A stretch of 64,000 nt of DNA, taken from assembly GCA_022791635.1 (NCBI GenBank), contig JAAVZL010000033.1, forward strand, positions 1-64,000, read 5' to 3'. Both the position numbers and the translations under genes were made by a program. This document shows, one piece after another, positions 44,325 to 52,298 of this stretch (position 1 is the first letter of the stretch; each line of letters begins with the position of its first letter). This DNA is from Lachnospiraceae bacterium. Its GTDB lineage: Bacteria; Bacillota; Clostridia; Lachnospirales; Lachnospiraceae. Below the pieces are notes generated by a model. It searched no databases. It saw only the letters and a program-made list of their open reading frames with translations, and had not been told where the DNA came from.

Positions 44325-45069
44325 CACAGCTTCCTTCCTCCCTTCCTGTACTTTCATTTCCACAGGCACAGCCCCTCTCCTCCGGAAAGAGTCTGGGCAG
44401 CATTTCCTCTCTGCTTCCGCCCTCCTGAATCCGCCCGTCGCTAACCACCAAAATCCGATCTGCCATGCGGATGATCCGCTCCTGGTGGGAAATCAAAAGG
44501 AGGCTTTCCTTCTTTTTCTCGTGGATTCGCTCAAATTGATCCACCAGCATGGAAAAGCTCCAGAGATCAATACCAGCCTCCGGCTCATCAAAAATACAGA
44601 TTTTATGGACCTTTGCCAAAACCGTGGCAATCTCAATTCGCTTTCGCTCTCCTCCGGAAAGGGTGGCGTCTGCCTCCCGCTTTAAATATTCCCTGGCGCA
44701 CATGCCTACACTGCTCAAAAGCTCACAGCAGACAGACTCCGGAAGAGTCCGACCTGCCGCCAAATTTAAGAGGCGCTCTACGGTCATACCCTTGAAAGCC
44801 GGGGGCTGCTGGAAGGCGTAGCCCATGCCGGCATTGGCTCTTTCATTCACATTCATGGAGGAAAGGTCCTGGCCGTTCAGCCGGATCTCTCCTCGGTCTG
44901 CTTTCTCAATTCCCATCAAAAGCTTGGCAATGGTAGATTTTCCGCCGCCGTTTGGCCCGGTGATGACCAGCATCTCTCCGTCCTGTACGGCAAAGCTCAC
45001 ATTGTCCACCAGCTTGCGCTTTACTCCGTTTTCCATGACCTCATAAGTCAGGTGCTTTACTTCAAGCAT
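44296..45069 (-). CDS. sufC: SufC-family ATPase of minimal Fe-S assembly system
   Basis: A 257-residue cytosolic ABC-type ATPase that drives Fe-S scaffold rearrangement. Walker A is GPNGGGKST, signature LSGGERKRIEIATVLA, Walker B ICIFDEPEAGIDLWS, and ISHQ carries the switch His. DEPEAGID is typical of SufC. A Cys-containing tail (CACGNESTGREEGSCEC) is unusual for SufC and might bind metal. The start MLEVKHLTYEV is preferred; ATGs at 45078 and 45123 are alternatives. It overlaps the SufB-like gene by 29 bases, so they are coupled. Confidence 0.9.
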   Translation of the reverse strand: MLEVKHLTYEVMENGVKRKLVDNVSFAVQDGEMLVITGPNGGGKSTIAKLLMGIEKADRGEIRLNGQDLSSMNVNERANAGMGYAFQQPPAFKGMTVERLLNLAAGRTLPESVCCELLSSVGMCAREYLKREADATLSGGERKRIEIATVLAKVHKICIFDEPEAGIDLWSFSMLVDQFERIHEKKKESLLLISHQERIIRMADRILVVSDGRIQEGGSREEMLPRLFPEERGCACGNESTGREEGSCECEALRGGR

Positions 45070-45113
45070 TTTTCTCATCTTCTTTCTATAATTGATTCCT
45101 GGGGCAACAAACC

Positions 45114-45191
45114 AAAGGGACACAGCCCAGCGCCCAAAAGGGGCTCGTCTTATACCGGCATGTTCGGTTGGCGAGAGCCTGTCCCTCTTTA
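45114..45191. ncRNA. Structured palindromic leader upstream of sufC
   Basis: AAAGGGACA pairs with TGTCCCT-TTT across about 60 bases, enclosing GGCTCG/CGAGAGCC and ACCG/CGGT helices. It lies directly upstream of sufC and could be an mRNA leader structure, or one more repeat. I recognise no riboswitch class. Confidence 0.35.
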
Positions 45192-45269
45192 TCGGGTACT
45201 GCCGCTCTTCTGATATAATTCCGAGTATTATACTGGGATTTGTTTATTATATCACAGACAGAAAATTAT

Positions 45270-45310
45270 GCAAGAAAAATCTCCAAATGTATTTCTACAC
45301 CTGGAGATTT
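45270..45310 (-). terminator. Terminator downstream of lrgB
   Basis: On the minus strand AAATCTCC pairs with GGAGATTT around an 18-base loop, followed by a T-rich run. It ends the alcohol dehydrogenase-lrgA-lrgB unit. Confidence 0.75.
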
Positions 45311-45340
45311 CTTAATCAGCCTCTTGCTCTGATTCTTTCA

Positions 45341-46045
45341 TTAGGCTATCATATACCGAAGCTGAACGAACAAAGGCGCTAAAATCACAGTCAGAAGGCC
45401 GGCTGTCACAATCGCCAAACTGCTCACAGCTCCTTCTACCTCTCCCAGCTCCATGGCCTTCGCCGTTCCAATAGCATGAGAGGAATTACCCAGGGCCAGT
45501 CCCCGGGCAACGGGCTCTTCAATACAAAAGAAATTCAGCAGAAATTCCCCTGCAATGTTCCCCAGCACACCCGTAATCACAATCACGGAAACCGTTATGG
45601 TAACAATTCCGCCCAGCTCCTCTGAAACGCCCATCCCTATGGCCGTTGTGATGGATTTTGGAAGTAGGGAAACAAACAGTTCATGGTTCATATGAAAAAT
45701 TTCTGCCAGTGCCAGGACGCCGAAAAGGCTTGCCAGCACCCCCGATACAATTCCGGCTGCAATCGCCGCAAAATTCCTTTTCAGTAGTTCCAGCTGCTCA
45801 TACAGAGGAATTGCCAGGCAGACTGTAGCCGGAGTCAGAAAATAGCTGATGTAAGACGCTCCCATAGAATAAACCTGATAATCAATCCGGAACAGCTTTA
45901 ACAGGGCAATCACGCTGATTATTCCAATCAAAAGCGGATTTAAAATTGCCGACTGAAACCGTTTCTTTAACAGCATACCAGCCTCATAGCAAACAATACT
46001 GATAATGGCGCCGAAAAACAGCGATCCCTCTAAGAATTCCTGCAC
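45341..46045 (-). CDS. lrgB: LrgB/CidB/PlgB-family membrane protein
   Basis: A 234-residue polytopic membrane protein. Conserved features are [60 protein letters not shown] and the closing [25 protein letters not shown] start is chosen; it overlaps the lrgA stop by 16 bases. In B. subtilis the homologous pair (PftAB) is a pyruvate facilitator, and plant PLGG1 moves glycolate/glycerate. Those precedents suit the pyruvate-producing aldolase genes nearby. A holin-like role was the older assignment. Confidence 0.88.
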   Translation of the reverse strand: MQEFLEGSLFFGAIISIVCYEAGMLLKKRFQSAILNPLLIGIISVIALLKLFRIDYQVYSMGASYISYFLTPATVCLAIPLYEQLELLKRNFAAIAAGIVSGVLASLFGVLALAEIFHMNHELFVSLLPKSITTAIGMGVSEELGGIVTITVSVIVITGVLGNIAGEFLLNFFCIEEPVARGLALGNSSHAIGTAKAMELGEVEGAVSSLAIVTAGLLTVILAPLFVQLRYMIA

Positions 46046-46419
46046 AGTTCCTTGCTCCTCTCTTTGCCCATATGCCTCTCCTTTCGGATTACCAGCTGCG
46101 CCATTCTTCCCGTAACTGCTAGGACAAGGGCTGTTGTCACCACAACCGTCAGCAGCACAGGAAGAAGAACCGGCCAAAGCTCCTCCCAGGAAGTCATCAG
46201 GCCAACACCTGCCGGTACAAACATAAGCGGCATCATTTCCACCAAAAAGCTCCCGGTGGCCTTTACCATAGATAGACGGATAATTCCTGTCTTCAGGCCC
46301 GCCAGCATCAGCGCCAGGCCATAGACACTTGCAGGAACCGGAAGTGGAAGGACAAAATGCAGAAGCTCCCCCAGAAAGGAAACTGTCAGAATGACTCCAA
46401 GCTGCTTTATATATTTCAA
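46030..46419 (-). CDS. lrgA: LrgA/CidA-family membrane protein
   Basis: A 129-residue protein with four predicted helices. LHFVLPLPVPASVYGLALMLAGL and FLVEMMPLMFVPAGVGLM are the LrgA signatures. The start codon is TTG behind GAGAAGGTGAAGAG. It is coupled to lrgB and lies 25 bases after the alcohol dehydrogenase stop, so all three genes are probably one transcript. It works with LrgB as a small-acid transporter or holin-like complex. Confidence 0.88.
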   Translation of the reverse strand: MKYIKQLGVILTVSFLGELLHFVLPLPVPASVYGLALMLAGLKTGIIRLSMVKATGSFLVEMMPLMFVPAGVGLMTSWEELWPVLLPVLLTVVVTTALVLAVTGRMAQLVIRKERHMGKERSKELCRNS

Positions 46420-46444
46420 CTCTTCACCTTCTCTCTCAAGGCCT

Positions 46445-47521
46445 TCAGAGGACCTGATTTACACACTCCCGCAGCCGCGCCATATCCTCTGCTGTTGTCA
46501 CATTGGCGTCCGTTCCGATGATTTTTGTAAAAAATGCAATGCTCTCATCTCCTGTGTCGTACTCCAGATCCTGAAGAGTCAGAGGCATATCCAGATCTCT
46601 CATAAGGCTTCGGACCTCCTCAATCCTTTCCTTTGTTTCCCCGTTATAAGCCATCTGAATCAGCACGCCCACAGCTACCATCTCTCCGTGAAGATAGCGG
46701 TAGCTGGCCTCTGTGTTCCAGGTACGCATAAAATCATAGGTGGCATGAGCAATCGCAAGTTGTCCGGATCCGTCGGCAAAGCCGCTGACAATGGATGTAT
46801 GCAGCAGATTAGTTAGAATACAGTCGTTAAACCTGTGGGCCTTTCTGCCTTTTTGATACAGCTCCCTGCCCTCTCCCATAAGAAAAGCAAAAATTGCCTT
46901 TGAGTTAACAAGCTGAATGTATTCCTCCAGTCTGCAGTCCTGATAGCTGTCCGCTTGCTTCTGATGAAAGCACTCCGGAAGCTTTGCAATTGAATCCAGA
47001 ATTCCTGCTGCCAGACCATTCCTCGGCGCAGTTCCGATAAGATCCGTATCTGCAATACATACGTCAACTTCTTTCTTCAGGTTTACCGCCGGAGCTCTCT
47101 GCCCCTTTTCATTGTACATAATTGCAACCATAGACGTGGCCGCGCAGGTAGCGACAGAAGTGGGGACTGTAATCACCGGAAGTCCGGAAAATACGGAAGC
47201 GCACTTTATCTCATCGATTACCTTTCCTCCTCCCACTGCAACCAGAACCGTATACCCGTTTTCCAGAGCCATATCCCCGTAGTCCCGGGCAAGCCTTGTA
47301 GTACAGTAATCTCTGTGAACAAGCGCCTTATAAGTAAGAGGACGGCAGTCAAGCTCCTTTTCAGCTGCGTCTATAACCAGCTTCAGCGTTGTCGGTCCTC
47401 CCACAATCAGCGCCCGGCCTCCTAAGCGGATGATTTCATCCGAAAGCATTTCAATTGCGCCAGGACCGTGGAAGAACTTGCCACAGCCCACCTTTAATAC
47501 CGAAATATTCTGTTTCACCAA
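46445..47521 (-). CDS. Iron-type alcohol dehydrogenase, glycerol dehydrogenase-like
   Basis: A 358-residue group III polyol dehydrogenase. NAD is bound by ALIVGGPTTLKLV and VAVGGGKVIDEIKCA; ITVPTSVATCAATS follows as in GldA; metal ligands are in AAGILDSIAKLPE (Asp) and the His of QLAIAHATYDF and YLHGEMVAVG. It would interconvert a polyol and a keto compound. It diverges from the FadR-type regulator and is co-directional with lrgAB, which suggests it belongs to the aldolase/TRAP catabolic module. Substrate unknown. Confidence 0.85.
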   Translation of the reverse strand: MVKQNISVLKVGCGKFFHGPGAIEMLSDEIIRLGGRALIVGGPTTLKLVIDAAEKELDCRPLTYKALVHRDYCTTRLARDYGDMALENGYTVLVAVGGGKVIDEIKCASVFSGLPVITVPTSVATCAATSMVAIMYNEKGQRAPAVNLKKEVDVCIADTDLIGTAPRNGLAAGILDSIAKLPECFHQKQADSYQDCRLEEYIQLVNSKAIFAFLMGEGRELYQKGRKAHRFNDCILTNLLHTSIVSGFADGSGQLAIAHATYDFMRTWNTEASYRYLHGEMVAVGVLIQMAYNGETKERIEEVRSLMRDLDMPLTLQDLEYDTGDESIAFFTKIIGTDANVTTAEDMARLRECVNQVL

Positions 47522-47675
47522 TTATCACCAAACCTTTCTATCTATATTGTTGCCGCTATTTGCCGCTCCTCATGCCCCATGCAAACCCTCATGCTCCTAT
47601 GAACGGCAGCGTATTATGTACAAGAATTTTAAAATATAGTTGCAAAAAAATATTGCAATCCTTATAATAAAATCA

Positions 47676-47693
47676 GAATGTATGATATCATTC
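47676..47693. promoter_or_regulatory. Candidate FadR-type operator upstream of the regulator
   Basis: GAATGTATGATATCATTC contains the palindrome ATGATATCAT and the TGTATGAT core also found at 50375-50390 and 53643-53669. It lies about 40 bases before the regulator start, between divergent genes. Confidence 0.5.
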
Positions 47694-47731
47694 CAAAGAA
47701 CATCTTTTTAGTTTAGGAGACCCACATTATT

Positions 47732-48433
47732 ATGGAAGAAATCAAACGCATCTCAATCACTGACAGCGCCGTGAAAACGATCAAACATGCGATTCTGACC
47801 GGTGAATATCTGCCCTCGCAAAAGCTTCCCACCGAGGCTATGCTCTGCGATCTGCTTAAAGTGAGCCGAACTACCATCCGCGAAGCTCTCCGAATTCTCC
47901 AGGCTCTGGGCTATGTAACCATGCGGCCCGGAAAGGGCGCGTTTGTCTCCGATGTACTGCCCAGCCAACAGCCGTCCGGTTCCGGCAGCTGGTACGAGGT
48001 GGACGGCATCAGCTATCGGGATCTGATGGAGGTGCGTATTGCCGTGGAAACCCTTGCGGTGCAGCTTGCTGTCAATCGGGCTACGCCCGACCAGATCGCC
48101 AGTCTTCAGGACGTCCATGACGAGTATCTGAAAGCCGCGGCTGATTACGATTCCGTAAAGCTTATTATCCTTGACGAAATGTTCCACACAACCCTCGTCA
48201 GCTTCACCAATAACCAGCTTCTCAATAATTTAAACGTACAGATTCAGGACTGCTTCAAGCCCTATCGCACCAAATCCTTTACCAACAAGGAAACCTACAA
48301 AAACGCCATCCCAGCTCACGCCAATATTTTGGACTGCTTCTACAAGCGAGATTCCGCTCGGGCCGTTTCCGAGATGCGGCGTCACCTGGAAACCTCCCTT
48401 GAGGATGTTGCGGCCGCCTATTCACAAAACTAA
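47732..48433 (+). CDS. FadR-subfamily GntR regulator
   Basis: A 233-residue transcription factor. The winged helix has LPTEAMLCDLLKVSRTTIREALRILQALGYV and the wing MRPGKGAFVSD. The FCD domain shows YRDLMEVRIAVETLAVQLA, LDEMFHTTLVSF (metal-ligand Asp and His) and a C-terminal MRRHLETSLED. It is divergent from the alcohol dehydrogenase gene and adjacent to the aldolase/TRAP operon, so a sugar acid or its breakdown product is a likely ligand. Shared TGTATGAT motifs mark probable targets. Confidence 0.9.
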   Translation: MEEIKRISITDSAVKTIKHAILTGEYLPSQKLPTEAMLCDLLKVSRTTIREALRILQALGYVTMRPGKGAFVSDVLPSQQPSGSGSWYEVDGISYRDLMEVRIAVETLAVQLAVNRATPDQIASLQDVHDEYLKAAADYDSVKLIILDEMFHTTLVSFTNNQLLNNLNVQIQDCFKPYRTKSFTNKETYKNAIPAHANILDCFYKRDSARAVSEMRRHLETSLEDVAAAYSQN

Positions 48434-48442
48434 ATTTTCTTC

Positions 48443-48494
48443 AAGGGGCTGTTGCAAAAGCCAAACGGCAAATTTTGCAGCAGCCCCCTTTTCT
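48443..48494 (+). terminator. Terminator between convergent regulator and aldolase genes
   Basis: GGGGCTGTTGCAAAA pairs with TTTTGCAGCAGCCCC, with TTTTCTGG after the second arm on the + strand. It may work in both directions, less strongly on the minus strand. Confidence 0.8.
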
Positions 48495-48506
48495 GGCTTA
48501 AGCTAT

Positions 48507-49430
48507 CTACAGTTTTCCAATCTCCTTCAACACGGCGGTGGTCACAGCCATCTCCTCCTCGGTGGCCGGCGCCAGTGGCAGTCTGGCTGGTCCAAGATCA
48601 ATTCCCGTCACAAGCTCAATGGCAGGACGCATAATGGAGTTTGGAAGAATACGACCGTTCTGACCGGTTGTCTTGCAGAAGCGATAGATGGGAACGAACA
48701 GTTCTTTCGCCTTCTCGTTATCTCCCTTTGCAAAGGCCTCAAAAATCGCCCGGATCTCACGTCCGAAGATATGAGCGCCTCCAGAGACAAGCCCCATCGC
48801 TCCCTGAACAATCGTAGGCAACAGCATGACATCATCTCCGTTGTAAATTGCAAAATCAGGATCCACCTTCTCCGTTGCCAGGAAGAAATCGGAAACCTGC
48901 GTGGGATTGATTCCGGCCTCATCCTTGATCCCCACAATATTGGGAATGGATGCAAGGCGATGAACGGTTTCCGCCTCCAGATTGACTCCTACAAAAATCG
49001 GAATGTTGTACAGCATAATATCTACTTCCGGCACTGTCTCTGCCAGTGTCTTAAAGTGGATATACATACCCTCTTGAGTCGGCTTATTATAGAAGGGGCA
49101 AACAACCAGACAGGTCTTAATTCCCAGCTTTGCCGCCTCTTTTGTGAGCGCGATTGTTTCCTTTGTGCTGGCACAGCCGGTGCCCGCAATCACAGGCTTG
49201 CTCTTTGCTGTCTTTACGGCTGTCTCCATCAACCTCACCCTTTCCTCAAAGGTCAAAAGAGATGCCTCACCGGTTGTTCCCGTAACGATAAAGGTATCGC
49301 ACAGGTCCTTTTCCTCCAGATATGTAATCAGCTGCGCATAGGTGTCATATTTCACATTTTCATCCTTGTCATAAGGTGTAATCAGCGGCAATAAAATCTG
49401 TCCGTACTCTTCTACAAATTGGTTCATCAT
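48507..49430 (-). CDS. DapA-family aldolase/lyase, paralogue 1
   Basis: A 307-residue class I aldolase of the dihydrodipicolinate synthase superfamily. GTTGEASLLTFEER is the phosphate/carboxylate loop, the catalytic Tyr is in IMLYNIPIFVGV, and the Schiff-base Lys in IVGIKDEAGI. Members make or cleave pyruvate-derived 4-hydroxy-2-oxo acids (DapA, NanA, KDG aldolase). Residue context does not tell which. The start is set three codons in because AGGAGG is too close to the first ATG. It is last in the TRAP operon, so a catabolic lyase is more likely than lysine synthesis. Confidence 0.88.
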   Translation of the reverse strand: MMNQFVEEYGQILLPLITPYDKDENVKYDTYAQLITYLEEKDLCDTFIVTGTTGEASLLTFEERVRLMETAVKTAKSKPVIAGTGCASTKETIALTKEAAKLGIKTCLVVCPFYNKPTQEGMYIHFKTLAETVPEVDIMLYNIPIFVGVNLEAETVHRLASIPNIVGIKDEAGINPTQVSDFFLATEKVDPDFAIYNGDDVMLLPTIVQGAMGLVSGGAHIFGREIRAIFEAFAKGDNEKAKELFVPIYRFCKTTGQNGRILPNSIMRPAIELVTGIDLGPARLPLAPATEEEMAVTTAVLKEIGKL

Positions 49431-49458
49431 TGTCATACCTCCTATTTTTCATTCCGTA

Positions 49459-50337
49459 TTATTTCTCTTCAAAAGCCGTGCGTATTCTGGCTTTTTCCTC
49501 CTCAGGCAGATAGGTAATGGGGCTTCTGCAGTATCCTGCCTCCCGTCCCATAACCTCCAGCGCATATTTCAGCCGGATTGGGAACTGATTGCCTCCCAGA
49601 CACTGCCATTTTTTATACAGGGACTTCTGAATCTCAAGCCCCCGGGCATGATTTCCGCTTTGCGCGCATTCCCACATTTCCATAGATTCCTTCGGAAATA
49701 CGGAAAGGATCGCTGAAATCGCTCCCTTCGCTCCCAGGTCAAAGCAGGAATAGAGCATATCATCCGTTGCTGCATAGACATACCCCTTGTCGCCAACCTC
49801 CATAATGTCCGCATACAGCGCCGGAAGCCCTCCCACGCTTTGCTTGATTCCCCGCACATAATCCGTCTCATCTAAAAGGCGGTGAAACAAATCCGGATAA
49901 ATCCTATTCTGGGGAATTACATTGTAAATAATAATCGGCAGCTGTACTTCCCGGGAAATGGTGCTGTAAAAGTCAAACATCCCCTCCTCATTAGGAACAA
50001 GCACATTATAAGCCGTAGGAGTTACCATAATGGCATCGGCTCCTGCTTCCTTTGCCGCAAGGCCCGTTTTCACCGCGTCTCTGGTACAGGTCCGCATAAT
50101 ACCGCAGACAATGGGCTGTTCCTTAGACGTATGCTCCTTCGCAATTGCAATCAATGCCTTAAGCTCATCATCGTTCAGTGTCGGACCTTCGCCCGTGCTT
50201 CCTCCGACACTCAATCCGTGCACGCCGGCCCTCACACAAAGGTCCATTTCCCGAGCCGCCAGCTTCTCGTCGATGGAGCCGTCGGGGCGAAATGGGGTAA
50301 CAATCGGGGGGATAATTCCTCCTAACTCCTTTCCCAT
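49459..50337 (-). CDS. DapA-family aldolase/lyase, paralogue 2
   Basis: A 292-residue paralogue of the downstream gene. GIIPPIVTPFRPDGSID opens the barrel; SVGGSTGEGPTLNDDE is the substrate loop; IIIYNVIPQNRIYP holds the catalytic Tyr and VRGIKQSVGG the Schiff-base Lys. The substrate loop differs clearly from paralogue 1 (GSTGEGP against GTTGEAS), pointing to different substrates. It follows dctM after 126 bases, with a palindromic site in the gap. GGAGGATAGGAT precedes ATG. Confidence 0.88.
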   Translation of the reverse strand: MGKELGGIIPPIVTPFRPDGSIDEKLAAREMDLCVRAGVHGLSVGGSTGEGPTLNDDELKALIAIAKEHTSKEQPIVCGIMRTCTRDAVKTGLAAKEAGADAIMVTPTAYNVLVPNEEGMFDFYSTISREVQLPIIIYNVIPQNRIYPDLFHRLLDETDYVRGIKQSVGGLPALYADIMEVGDKGYVYAATDDMLYSCFDLGAKGAISAILSVFPKESMEMWECAQSGNHARGLEIQKSLYKKWQCLGGNQFPIRLKYALEVMGREAGYCRSPITYLPEEEKARIRTAFEEK

Positions 50338-50365
50338 ATCCTATCCTCCATTCTTTTTTCTTAAT

Positions 50366-50388
50366 AGACATATTATTGTATGATGTCT
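50366..50388. promoter_or_regulatory. Candidate operator before the aldolase pair
   Basis: AGACAT and ATGTCT arms flank TATTGTATG; the site includes TTGTATGAT, shared with the regulator and dctP upstream regions. It is about 40 bases upstream of the first aldolase gene, suggesting an internal regulated promoter. Confidence 0.45.
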
Positions 50389-50463
50389 GTTTATATAATG
50401 TCATTTACAATTACAGAATAACGAATTCATTCTGGGTTGTCAAGTGTTTTTCTTTCCTTTTCC

Positions 50464-51759
50464 TTAAACCGTAAATCCCAGCAGTTGAGGAACTGCCAGA
50501 CAGATTGCAGGAATATAAGTGATCAGCGCCAGAACAATAAAATTAATGATAATAAAGGGTAGCGCTGCTTTCACCATTCTCCCAAAAGAGATATCCGCCA
50601 CCCCAGCTGTGGCATAAAGCACCACTCCTACCGGAGGCGTAATCAGGCCCAAGGTCAGGTTTACGATGCAAATTACCGCGAAGTGTATGGGGTTTACTCC
50701 CGCAGCCACAACAATCGGCGCCAGAATCGGAGCAAACAGCAGCACCGCCGCTGATGTCTCCAGCCACATACCTGCAATAATCAATATCAGATTCATAATC
50801 AGCAGAACCACGTATTTGCTGTCCGCAACCTCCAGGATTGCTTCTGCAATCTTCTGAGGCACCTGCTCATTGCCAATCGCCCACGCAAAAACTGCAGAGA
50901 ACGAGGTGATCAGAAACAAATTCGCCGTCGTCTTGGCCGAAACCCACAGCGCGCTCATGAAGTCCCTAACAGAAATATTATGGAATATCAGCACGCCCAC
51001 TACAATCGCATATACTACGGCAACCGCAGCGGATTCCGTAGGCGTAAACCATCCAAGCGTAATTCCAAGCAGTATAATAAGAGGCATTCCCAAGGCCAGA
51101 CAGCCCTCCTTGCGGATCACCCGTTTCTCTTCTTTTGTGTAATGCTTCTCATGCTTGGGCAGATTCATCCGCTTTGCATTCAGCGCCACATAGAGCATCT
51201 GCGCTGCCGCCAGCAAAAGACCGGGAATAAGCCCTGCCCACAGAACCGCTCCCACGGACAGGGACATGGTTCCCGCGTAAAGTATCGCTACATTACTGGG
51301 CGGAATCAGAGGAGATTCACAAGATGACGCTGCCGTAACAGCGGCGGCAAAACCTTTGTCATATCCGTCCTCCTCCATGGCCTTCATCTCCACATAGCCC
51401 AGACCCGCAATATCCGACAGCGCTGCGCCTGAGATGGAGCCGAAAATGGTGCTCGCCAAAATGTTTACATATGCAAGTCCGCCCCGGAGCTTTCCGATCC
51501 AGCTGATACGCACAAAATCAAACAGGCGGGTAGAAATTCCGGTCCGTACCATAATTTCGGCCGCCAGCATAAACAGCGGCAGGGCCATCAGCGTAAAGGA
51601 ATTGATTCCCGAAAACATACGGCTGGGAATGGATATCAAATTCGCAGGGTTTACCAGCAAAAGGTAAATGGTTGTAGTCGCCCCGATTGCAAAGGCAATG
51701 GGAACTCCCGCAAAAATCAGCACAATCAAAAGGATCGTGGCTATCAAGAAATACTCCAT
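50464..51759 (-). CDS. dctM: TRAP transporter large permease DctM
   Basis: A 431-residue membrane protein with about twelve helices, the ion-coupled permease of a TRAP carboxylate transporter. FAGVPIAFAIGATTTIYLL, GSISGAALSDIAGLGYVEMKAMEEDGYDKGFAAAVTAASS and LGLITPPVGVVLYATAGVA (each read in parts) are DctM signatures. GGAGG precedes ATG and the DctQ stop is one base away, so they are coupled. Energy comes from a sodium or proton gradient. Confidence 0.93.
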   Translation of the reverse strand: MEYFLIATILLIVLIFAGVPIAFAIGATTTIYLLLVNPANLISIPSRMFSGINSFTLMALPLFMLAAEIMVRTGISTRLFDFVRISWIGKLRGGLAYVNILASTIFGSISGAALSDIAGLGYVEMKAMEEDGYDKGFAAAVTAASSCESPLIPPSNVAILYAGTMSLSVGAVLWAGLIPGLLLAAAQMLYVALNAKRMNLPKHEKHYTKEEKRVIRKEGCLALGMPLIILLGITLGWFTPTESAAVAVVYAIVVGVLIFHNISVRDFMSALWVSAKTTANLFLITSFSAVFAWAIGNEQVPQKIAEAILEVADSKYVVLLIMNLILIIAGMWLETSAAVLLFAPILAPIVVAAGVNPIHFAVICIVNLTLGLITPPVGVVLYATAGVADISFGRMVKAALPFIIINFIVLALITYIPAICLAVPQLLGFTV

Positions 51760-51760
51760 A

Positions 51761-52246
51761 TTAGTTCCTCCCTCCCAGTTCCTTCCATATCACTCCCACG
51801 CACTGCAGACAGCAAAGGAAGCAGCCAATGATAATCGCCGCCTGAAAATAGATCATTTCCAGACGTATGGAGGGGCTTTTCTGTTTAAAGCCCACTACCC
51901 CGAAATTACGTACCGCCATCACCGTGACGATTACCATGAAAATCAGAACCAGAACCTTAATAAGCAGCTCCGCAATTTTCCGGCCCTTCAGGGGCAGACG
52001 GCTCAAGATAATATCTACATTTACGTTATCCCACTCCTTGATCCCGTGGCTGGCGCCGAGAAACGCCATATAGATCATAACGTAGCGGGCCAGCTCCTCG
52101 GTCCATGCAGGAGTCGGAACCCACGGACAATGGCGCGTAAACACCTGCATTACAATAAGCAGAAACATGATTCCTGCAAGCGCGCTGGCCACCACTTTTA
52201 CGATTTTATCCAAAAAGTCCATAAGCTCCTGATAAAATTCATACAT
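51761..52246 (-). CDS. dctQ: TRAP transporter small permease DctQ
   Basis: A 161-residue membrane protein with four helices. MQVFTRHCPWVPTPAWTEELARYVMIYMAFLGA contains the WTEE family motif; SHGIKEWDNVNVD follows. The start MYEFYQELMD is chosen since GGAGGTG lies eight bases upstream; reading from 52363 gives an arginine-rich tail with no site. It bridges DctP and DctM function. Confidence 0.92.
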   Translation of the reverse strand: MYEFYQELMDFLDKIVKVVASALAGIMFLLIVMQVFTRHCPWVPTPAWTEELARYVMIYMAFLGASHGIKEWDNVNVDIILSRLPLKGRKIAELLIKVLVLIFMVIVTVMAVRNFGVVGFKQKSPSIRLEMIYFQAAIIIGCFLCCLQCVGVIWKELGGRN

Positions 52247-52298
52247 TCTTAAAACACCTCCAAAAGCGTTCTCACGCACAGTCTGTGTACAGGTAGGC

